DNA of 64,000 nt from Streptomyces bambusae (lineage in GTDB: Bacteria; Actinomycetota; Actinomycetes; Streptomycetales; Streptomycetaceae), in the NCBI RefSeq assembly GCF_020532645.1, contig NZ_JAJAUZ010000010.1, positions 1 to 64,000 on the forward strand, in the 5' to 3' direction. Below, piece by piece: positions 54,686 to 61,314 of the stretch (the stretch's first letter is position 1; each line of letters starts with the position of its first letter). The notes below the pieces were generated by a model. It was not told the origin of the DNA. It saw nothing but the letters and a program-made list of their open reading frames with translations, and made no database searches. The translations under genes were made by a program, and so were the position numbers.

Positions 54686-55452
54686 CGCGAGCCCGCCGGA
54701 GACGGAGACGGCGCCGGGGCCGCGGCCCGGGACGGGCCGGGCGTCCCGTACAGCGGCGTGCCCCCGCCGCCCGCCCGCGGCCCGGCCTGCGGGATCCGCA
54801 GGATCTGGTCCCGAGTGATCAGCATCGACCGCTGCTTGGGGTCCCACGACCAGGCGATGTTCCACTCGTAACCGGGATTGCCGCCCGGCACCCGCAGGAT
54901 GATGTCCCGCCCGGCCAGCTCCACGGCGATCACCGACTCGATCGTGCCCATGATCCGGTTCAGCCGCCCGTCCGGGTCCGCGGTGTAGGCGCGTACGGCG
55001 AGCTGCCGGTCGGGCAGTTCGATGCCGAGGACCAGCTCCTCACGGCCGTTGCCGGTCAGGTCCCGGTAGTACGGCTTGAGCACCGGGCAGCCCGGTTCCC
55101 CGGCGGCCTTGCAGCGGCCGATCCGCGCGACCACCTCGTCCGGCAGCCAGTCCGGCCCGGTCGTCGTCCCGGCGGTCGCCCGCTGCTCGGCGCGGACCAC
55201 GGCCAGCGGGTCCACCTGGCGGACGTTCTGCCGCACCACCCGCGGGATGCCCGTGACGTACTCCGGCGGGCTCCCGGCCGGGTCGGCGGGCGCCACCGTG
55301 GCGCCCCTGCGCTCCGGCCACAGGTGCACCGGGCCGCTCGCGACCGGGGTGGGGCCGGCGCTCTCCAGCCGCCCCGTGCCCCCGCAGCCGGCGGCCGTCA
55401 GGGTGACGGACGCCAACAGGGCCGCGACCCCGGCGGTACGACGCAGCTCCAC
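54682..55452 (-). CDS. Lipoprotein coupled to the sensor kinase
   Basis: 256 residues with lipobox TAAGC (Cys23), a domain containing YYRDLTGNGREELVLGI, an FG-GAP/integrin-like calcium pattern, and a Pro/Ala/Ser-rich tail. Translational coupling with the kinase suggests that it modulates sensing at the outer membrane face, as CseA does in the SigE system. GTG 55452 is chosen; GTG 55482 is an alternative. Confidence 0.82.
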   Translation of the reverse strand: MELRRTAGVAALLASVTLTAAGCGGTGRLESAGPTPVASGPVHLWPERRGATVAPADPAGSPPEYVTGIPRVVRQNVRQVDPLAVVRAEQRATAGTTTGPDWLPDEVVARIGRCKAAGEPGCPVLKPYYRDLTGNGREELVLGIELPDRQLAVRAYTADPDGRLNRIMGTIESVIAVELAGRDIILRVPGGNPGYEWNIAWSWDPKQRSMLITRDQILRIPQAGPRAGGGGTPLYGTPGPSRAAAPAPSPSPAGSR

Positions 55453-55652
55453 GCTCCTGTCCGCCCTCCCTGTGACCGGCACCTGTCTCCGACCACCTTA
55501 TGCGCATGATTCGGATGAAAGTCCTTTTTACTCACCTTGGTGCGGGGCGGTGCGCCGGTGCGCCGGTGCGCCGGGGCGGCGGCCCGGGGCCGGGAGCCGG
55601 GGCCGGGAGCCGGGGCGCGCCGACGCGGACGGCCCGGTGCGGGCAGCCTTCG

Positions 55653-55694
55653 CTCAGGCCGCCGTACGCCCACGCCTCAGGCCGCCGTACGCCC
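55653..55694. repeat. Tandem duplication of a gene's 3' end
   Basis: CTCAGGCCGCCGTACGCCC occurs at 55676-55694, covering the stop codon and last codons of the minus-strand gene, and again at 55653-55671 just beyond, a 23-bp period. This duplication gives a second, unused stop region and probably arose by slippage. Confidence 0.8.
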
Positions 55695-56282
55695 GCGCCG
55701 CAGCATCGCGAAGCCGAGCCCCGCCGCACCGGCGGCGGCCATCCCGCCGCCCGCCGCGAGCAGCACCACGCCGCCGCCCGGCCGGTCCGCGATCGCGTCG
55801 AGCCGCAGCGCGCCGACGGTGCCGGCGGGCTGCGCCCGCACCTCGCCGGACCCGGCCGCCACGGTCCGGCGCGCCGTCTTGTAACCGTCGTCCGCCACGG
55901 GCGCACCGGCCGCACCGGCCGTGTTCACCCAGGACGACAGCCGCCCGTCCGCACCCAGCGCCACGTGCAGCCCGTCCGCACCGCCGTACCCGGCGCTCGC
56001 CGCGCGGCCGGACGCCGTGGACAGCGTCGACCGGGTGGCCCCGCCCGCCACGATGTCCGCCTCGTACGCCGCACCCACCCGGTACACGTGCGCGGTGGAC
56101 CGCCCGTCGGCCAGCGCCAGCGTCTTCACCGGCGTACGCCCGGCCGCCGGGACCTGCCCGGCGGCGGAGGCGGGCCCGGCGGCGGAGGCGGCAGCCGCGG
56201 AACCCGCGACGGGAACGCATCCGGCCACCGCGACGACGGCGGCGGCACGGACCAGGGCACGACGGCTGAGCAGGGTGGCCAC
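55677..56282 (-). CDS. Secreted, C-terminally membrane-anchored protein, unknown
   Basis: 201 residues: Arg-containing signal peptide, an Ala/Gly-rich spacer, a beta-rich middle (RSTAHVYRVGAAYEADIVAG, DGLHVALGADGRLSSW) and a C-terminal hydrophobic helix followed by RRGR, so it is held at the cell surface. Not a sortase LPXTG protein. I do not recognise the family. GAAGGA precedes GTG 56282. Confidence 0.75.
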   Translation of the reverse strand: MATLLSRRALVRAAAVVAVAGCVPVAGSAAAASAAGPASAAGQVPAAGRTPVKTLALADGRSTAHVYRVGAAYEADIVAGGATRSTLSTASGRAASAGYGGADGLHVALGADGRLSSWVNTAGAAGAPVADDGYKTARRTVAAGSGEVRAQPAGTVGALRLDAIADRPGGGVVLLAAGGGMAAAGAAGLGFAMLRRGRTAA

Positions 56283-56766
56283 GGCAGATGTCCTTCGGCA
56301 GGGATCAAAGGGGAGAACGGCCACACCGTAGGCCGACGCCGTTGCGGCCGCCCCGCTGCCGTGTAACAGCCGCCCATAGCCCTCCGCGCGGTGTCGTTAC
56401 ACAGCCGTGCGGACCCGTGCCGCGCGTCTTGCCCGCGGCGGGGCCGACTGGTCCCATGGGGCGGGAACGGCTCCGCAGGCGCCGCGGCGGGTACGGAACG
56501 AACAGCCGGCAGCCGCCCGGCGCGTCCCGGCCGCATCTCCGCCCCGGACCCCGTCCGGGGCGGAGACCCGGACACCGGCGCCGGCCGGCAGGGGCTGCGC
56601 CGGGAGTGGCTGCGCGGGCGGGACGGCGGGTACGGATACGGACCGGGAGCCGCGGCGGCCGCCCGGCGCGGTCCGGGCGCGCCCGGGACCGGAGCGCCCG
56701 GCGCACCGGCAGAGGCACCGGCAGAGGCACCGGCACGGCAAGGGCCGCGAGGGGACGGGGGCAGCG
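56283..56766. other. Gene-free GC-rich gap with inverted and tandem repeats
   Basis: 484 bp between divergent genes. Frames are open only through composition. It holds a dyad GTGTAAC (56361-56367) and GTTACAC (56396-56402), 28 bp apart, and a 12-bp tandem repeat GCACCGGCAGAG, nearly three copies at 56703-56736. No supported ORF or RNA gene. Confidence 0.5.
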
Positions 56767-57558
56767 ATGCGCAGACTACGGGTGACACCGGCCGACCGGG
56801 CCGGCCGGCGGTTCGTGACCGGCACCGACGGCCGCACCCTCGCCTGGTACGACCGCGACGCGGGCCGCGTCAGCCTGCTCCGGGACGACGACGCCGAAGC
56901 CGTGCTCGCCGCCCTCCGCCCCTACCTCACCGGCAGCTGGACGGTCGGCCCGCCGCCCGTACCCACCGCCGCCGAACTCGCCCGGCTGGCCCTCCACCCC
57001 GACGACGACCTCGCCCCCAACCGGCCCGGCGAGCTGCTGCTCGGCGCCCTCGAACACGGCACCGCGGGCGCGCGCACCCGGCTGCGGCTGCGCGCCCACC
57101 TCCAGGCCCGGCAGTGTTTCGGGGCCGAGCTCGACACCCTCGAAGGCGCCGGCTGGCGGGTGCTGCACGACGTACTGCTGCCCGGCGGCGCCGTCATCGA
57201 CCACCTGCTGATCGGCCCCGGTGGGGTGCTGGCCGTACGGACCGCCCCCGCCCGCCGCAAACGCGCCGCGGTCGGCGAACTGCTCCTGACGGTCGGCCGC
57301 GCCGAGCCCGTCCCGGACCCCCGGTGGGCCCGCCGGACCGCCGCCCGGGCCGGCCGGGCCCTCGCCACCGAGGTCGCCCCGGCCCTCGCCGTCATCGACG
57401 CCACCGAGGTCACGGTGTCCGCCACCCAGCGCGACCTCCGCGTCCTCCGCGAAGGCGCGGCCCCCGCCCTGGCCCGCCTCGCCGCCACCCTGAAGCCCGC
57501 CGAGACCGCGACCCTGTACGCGGCGGCCCGCGACCGCCGCACCTGGGCCCACTGCTGA
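56767..57558 (+). CDS. NERD-like domain protein
   Basis: 263 residues. The central part GAGWRVLHDVLLPGGAVIDH and LLIGPGGVLAVRT follows the NERD pattern, a predicted nuclease-related fold. The usual catalytic acidic/Lys residues are only partly evident, so activity is doubtful. ATG 56767 follows GGGGGCAG. It is convergent with the LigD ligase-type gene with a 27-bp gap. Confidence 0.75.
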   Translation: MRRLRVTPADRAGRRFVTGTDGRTLAWYDRDAGRVSLLRDDDAEAVLAALRPYLTGSWTVGPPPVPTAAELARLALHPDDDLAPNRPGELLLGALEHGTAGARTRLRLRAHLQARQCFGAELDTLEGAGWRVLHDVLLPGGAVIDHLLIGPGGVLAVRTAPARRKRAAVGELLLTVGRAEPVPDPRWARRTAARAGRALATEVAPALAVIDATEVTVSATQRDLRVLREGAAPALARLAATLKPAETATLYAAARDRRTWAHC

Positions 57559-57585
57559 CCGGCCCCGGCGCCTGTCCTGGGCGTC

Positions 57586-58470
57586 CTACACCGGATCGCC
57601 CCGGAAGCGCAGCACTTCGGGCGGCGGGTGGCGGGCCGTGGAGTGCCGCACCTCGACCGTGAGCGGCGGGTCGAGCAGGCGGTACGGGACCTCGCCCACA
57701 CCGATCGCGGTCACCGTGCCGCCCGTACCCGCCGCGCCCGCCCGGCCGGCCGCCTCCGCGAACTCCGCCCGCAGGGCCGCCGACAGCGGGCTGGAGACCA
57801 CCGGGGTGTCGTCGCCCGGCAGCACCAGCACCAGAGCGGCCGGCCGCCGGGCCGGCCCGGTCCACCCGATCGCCGCCGCGTCCCGGGTGTCGGTGTGCCG
57901 CAGCTTCTGCCAGCCCCGCCGGCCCGCCGGGTACGGCTGGTCCAGCCGCTTGATGACCAGCCCCTCGATGCCGCTCGCGGGCAGGGTCTCGTACCAGGTC
58001 GCCGCCAGCTCCGGATCGGTGGTCATCGGCACCGGCTGCAGCGGCGGGCCCAGCGGCAGCAGCAGGTCCACGAGCAGCGACCGGCGCCGCTCGTACGGCC
58101 GGGACCGCAGGTCGAGCCCGGCCAGGCTGAGCACGTCGAACGCCGCGTACGAGGCCGGCAGGGTCTGCGCCAGCACGGCCGCCCGGGCCGCCGTCGCCGC
58201 GGCCCGGCGCTGCACCAGCGCGAAGTCGGTCCGCCCCGCGTGCCACACCACCACCTCGCCGTCGAGCGTGGTCTCCGCCGGCAGCACGCGGGCCGCGGCG
58301 GCCAGGTCGGGGAACGCGCTCGTCACGTTCCGCCCCGACCGCGCCTGGAGCACCACGTCGGTCAGCGTCCGGTGCACGACCAGCCGGTGCCCGTCGAACT
58401 TCGGCTCGTACGCCAGCCCGTCGCCCCGCGGCAGCACCCGCACCGGCTCGGCCAGCGCCACCCGGATCAC
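57586..58470 (-). CDS. ATP-dependent DNA ligase (LigD ligase module)
   Basis: 294 residues: adenylation-site Lys in EPKFDGHRLV (KxDG), LDGEVVVWH, FDVLSLAGLDLRSRPY, and GIEGLVIKR. It seals nicks in non-homologous end joining. Only the ligase domain is present; polymerase and phosphoesterase modules are not fused. GTG start overlaps the polymerase gene stop (GTGA). Confidence 0.92.
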   Translation of the reverse strand: MIRVALAEPVRVLPRGDGLAYEPKFDGHRLVVHRTLTDVVLQARSGRNVTSAFPDLAAAARVLPAETTLDGEVVVWHAGRTDFALVQRRAAATAARAAVLAQTLPASYAAFDVLSLAGLDLRSRPYERRRSLLVDLLLPLGPPLQPVPMTTDPELAATWYETLPASGIEGLVIKRLDQPYPAGRRGWQKLRHTDTRDAAAIGWTGPARRPAALVLVLPGDDTPVVSSPLSAALRAEFAEAAGRAGAAGTGGTVTAIGVGEVPYRLLDPPLTVEVRHSTARHPPPEVLRFRGDPV

Positions 58471-59375
58471 GGCCCGCCCCCGGAGACCCCCGCCGGCAGC
58501 GCCCGGGCCCGCCCCGGGTCGGCCAGCTCCGCGAACAGGTCGCCGTCCAGCTCCAGCCGGGCCGTCACGTCCGCCGCCAGGAACACCAGCTCGTCCGCCC
58601 GGCGGCAGGACGCCACCTCCTCCCACGACACCGGCGCCGACACCGCCGGCAGCGGCCGGGCCCGCAGCGTGTACGGCGCGGCGGTGGTCTTCGCGGCCGC
58701 GTTCTGGCTGTGGTCGACGAACACCTTCCCCGGCCGCAGCGCCTTCGCCATCCGGTGCACGACCAGCTGTGGCAGCTCCCGCTCCGCCTCCTGCGCGAGC
58801 GCCTTCGCGTACGCCGAGACCTGCGCGGACGGTGTCGGCTCCAGCGGCACCGACAGGTGCATCCCCTTCGACCCGGACGTCTTCGCGAACGCCTCCAGCC
58901 CGTCCGCCGCCAGCCGTTCCCGCAGCCACAGCGCCGTCGCACAGCACTCCACGACCGTCGCCGGCGCCCCCGGGTCCAGGTCGAGCACCAGCCGGTCCGC
59001 CACCCCCGGCCGCTGCGCCCGCCACTGGTGGACGTGGAACTCCACCACCAGGTTCGCCGCCCACATCAGGCTCGCCAGGTCCCCGACCAGCACCTGCCGC
59101 GCCCCCTGGTCCTCGGAGCGCGGCACGGCGGCCGTCTTCACCCAGGCGGGTGTGCCCGGCGGCGGATTCTTCGTGAAGAACGTCTGCCCGCCGGGCCCGT
59201 CCGGATAGCGCAGGAAGGACAGCGGCCGCCCGCGCAGGTGCGGCAGCATCGCCCCGGCGACCGTGGCGTAGTAGTGCAGCACCTCGCCCTTGGTGAAGCC
59301 GGTCTCCGGATAGAGCACCTTCTCCAGATTGCTGAGCGCGAGGCGACGCCCCTCCACCTGTGTGATCGGCGTCAT
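58467..59375 (-). CDS. LigD-type DNA polymerase / primase module
   Basis: 302 residues of archaeo-eukaryotic primase type: YPETGFTKGEVLHYY, LVLDLDPGAP with the catalytic acidic pair, KTSGSKGMHLSVPL. It fills gaps at ends held by Ku. It is a stand-alone protein coupled to the ligase gene, so the LigD activities are split over two polypeptides. It is divergent from ku with only 60 bp between. Confidence 0.93.
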   Translation of the reverse strand: MTPITQVEGRRLALSNLEKVLYPETGFTKGEVLHYYATVAGAMLPHLRGRPLSFLRYPDGPGGQTFFTKNPPPGTPAWVKTAAVPRSEDQGARQVLVGDLASLMWAANLVVEFHVHQWRAQRPGVADRLVLDLDPGAPATVVECCATALWLRERLAADGLEAFAKTSGSKGMHLSVPLEPTPSAQVSAYAKALAQEAERELPQLVVHRMAKALRPGKVFVDHSQNAAAKTTAAPYTLRARPLPAVSAPVSWEEVASCRRADELVFLAADVTARLELDGDLFAELADPGRARALPAGVSGGGP

Positions 59376-59435
59376 ACGATGAGACTGCCACGGGGGGCGC
59401 CAAAGGGCACGAACGGCGCGAAAGGACTCCACGCC

Positions 59436-60629
59436 GTGCGATCCATCTGGAACGGCGCGATCTCGTTCGGCTTGGTCAGCATCCCGATCAAGCTGGTGAA
59501 CGCGACCGAAAACCACTCGATCTCCTTCCGCCAGATCCACAAGGCGGACGGCGGCCGCATCCGCTACCGCAAGGTGTGCGAACTGGACGGCGAGGAGCTC
59601 GCCACCGCCGACATCGGCAAGGGCTACGAGGAGGCGGACGGAGTCATCGTCCCCCTCACCGACGAGGACCTGGCCGCCCTACCGCTGCCGACCGCCAAGA
59701 CCATCGAGATCGTGGCCTTCGTCCCGGCCGAGGAGATCGACCCGCTCCAGATGGACGCGGCGTACTACCTGGCGGCGAACGGCATCCCGGCCGCCAAGCC
59801 GTACGTCCTGCTGCGCGAGGCGCTCAAACGCAGCCGCAAGGTGGCCATCGCCAAGTTCGCCCTCCGCGGCCGCGAACGGCTCGGCATGCTGCGCGTCGTC
59901 GACGACGTCATCGCGATGCACGGCCTGCTGTGGCCGGACGAGATCCGGGTCCCGGAGGGTGTCGCCCCCGAGACCGAGGTGACGGTCCGCGACGCCGAAC
60001 TCGACCTCGCCGACGCCCTGATGGCGACCCTCGGCACCGTCGACATCAACGACCTCCACGACGACTACCGCACCGCCGTCGAGGCCCTCATCGCGTCGAA
60101 GTCGGAGGGCGCGGCCCCGGCCCCGGCCGCCGAGGCGGACGCCGGCGCCCAGGTGATCGACCTGATGGCGGCCCTGGAACGGAGCGTGCGCGAGGCGAAG
60201 GAGGCGCGCGGCGAGGGCGCCGGGCAGGCCGGGCAGGCCGGGAAGACCGGGCAGGCCGGCGGCAGTGCGAAGGAGGGGCCGGCCGCCGAGGTCACCCCGC
60301 TGCGCCGGCCGGCGACGCCCAAGCCGGTGGGCGGCAAGAAGTCCACGGCGGCGACCGCGAAGAAGACGCCGGCCGCCGCGGTGAAGACCGCTGCCAAGAC
60401 GGCCGCGAAGAGCACGGCGAAGAAGACGGCCGCCCCACGGAAGTCCACGGCCAAGACGGCCGCGAAGAAGACGGCGACGACGGCCAAGGCGGCGACGACG
60501 GCGAAGGCGGCCGCCAAGAAGACGGCGGCGGCGAAGTCCACGGCCTCGAAATCCGCGAAGACGGCCGCGGGCACGACGGCCGAGGGTACGAAGAAGACGG
60601 CCGCGCGGCGGGGACGGGCGTCGGCCTGA
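59436..60629 (+). CDS. ku: Non-homologous end-joining protein Ku
   Basis: 397 residues. Ku core at 1-250 (RSIWNGAISFGLVSIPIKLV, LREALKRSRKVAIAKFALRG) forms the dimeric DNA-end ring. A tail of about 130 residues is rich in Lys, Ala and Thr (many KTAA/AKK units), like histone H1-type tails seen in some actinobacterial Ku proteins, and probably adds non-specific DNA binding. GTG 59436 with AAAGGA upstream. It is divergent from the polymerase-ligase operon. Confidence 0.96.
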   Translation: MRSIWNGAISFGLVSIPIKLVNATENHSISFRQIHKADGGRIRYRKVCELDGEELATADIGKGYEEADGVIVPLTDEDLAALPLPTAKTIEIVAFVPAEEIDPLQMDAAYYLAANGIPAAKPYVLLREALKRSRKVAIAKFALRGRERLGMLRVVDDVIAMHGLLWPDEIRVPEGVAPETEVTVRDAELDLADALMATLGTVDINDLHDDYRTAVEALIASKSEGAAPAPAAEADAGAQVIDLMAALERSVREAKEARGEGAGQAGQAGKTGQAGGSAKEGPAAEVTPLRRPATPKPVGGKKSTAATAKKTPAAAVKTAAKTAAKSTAKKTAAPRKSTAKTAAKKTATTAKAATTAKAAAKKTAAAKSTASKSAKTAAGTTAEGTKKTAARRGRASA

Positions 60630-60670
60630 TCCTGCGGCCTGCGATGGCGGATGGTGGATGGCGGCAGGGT

Positions 60671-60700
60671 GAAGCCCGGGAGCGGCGGCTCCCGGGCTTC
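60671..60700 (+). terminator. Terminator after ku
   Basis: A perfect 13-bp stem GAAGCCCGGGAGC with its complement and a GGCG loop lies 42 bp after the ku stop. A 9-bp triplication CTCGGGTCC follows at about 60742-60768. Confidence 0.88.
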
Positions 60701-60782
60701 GGGGAAAGTGGCTTCGATGGGGTCTTCGGTTCCCTGAATTCCCTCGGGTCCCTCGGGTCCCTCGGGTCCGGCCGGGGTTACC

Positions 60783-61133
60783 TCAGGCCGGCTTCATCCG
60801 CCCCGGCGGCGGCCCGAACCGGCGCCGCTCACCCGGCGGCTCGACCGGGGCGGCCGGCTGCTCCGCCGCCGCGCCGTCGGCGCTGCGGGAGCCGAAGTTC
60901 CCGTACCCCTGGAGCTGGTGCGGTCGCAGGCCGCCCTCCGGGATGTCCACGTAATCACGGTCTTCACAGATCTCGGTCCGGCCGGAGTCCGGAAGCCGCG
61001 GCTGGCTCTCGGGGGCGGGGGGAGCCGGTTCGCGGTCCCGCACGCGCTGCCCGAGCCAGAAGCCCAGCATCAGGAATCCCGCGACGGCGATCCCGACGAT
61101 CAGGAACCAGACGATGTCCACGAATGTGTCCAT
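60783..61133 (-). CDS. Small membrane-anchored protein (DUF6479-like)
   Basis: 116 residues: a short N-terminal segment MDTFVDIVWFLIVGIAVAGF continuing as a single transmembrane helix, then a charged/Pro-rich cytoplasmic tail with EDRDYVDIPEGGLRPHQLQG. The DUF6479 name is from memory and uncertain. ATG 61133. It is divergent from the large NTPase gene. Confidence 0.7.
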   Translation of the reverse strand: MDTFVDIVWFLIVGIAVAGFLMLGFWLGQRVRDREPAPPAPESQPRLPDSGRTEICEDRDYVDIPEGGLRPHQLQGYGNFGSRSADGAAAEQPAAPVEPPGERRRFGPPPGRMKPA

Positions 61134-61314
61134 AACATCAAAATACCCCCGGTCGGCCGAACGTATGCGTACGCGTCCGCGAACGTCGAGATCAGGCCAC
61201 CGCAGCCGCTGCGGGTGACGGCGGCCGGTGCACCGGGCATACATTCCGCATGCATTCCGGGACGGACCGGCACGGACACGCGAGTGCACCGAGACCGAGG
61301 GGGTCACGGCGGAT

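Noticed and set aside
56407..56766. Possible small basic proteins in the gap before the NERD-like gene
   Set aside because: Arg/Gly/Pro-rich frames exist in several phases with no ribosome-binding site or domain pattern; they look like compositional noise.
58710..59435. Long upstream extension of Ku
   Set aside because: It runs antisense through the LigD polymerase gene, has shadow-like composition, and the Ku family starts at the RSIWNGAISFG segment.
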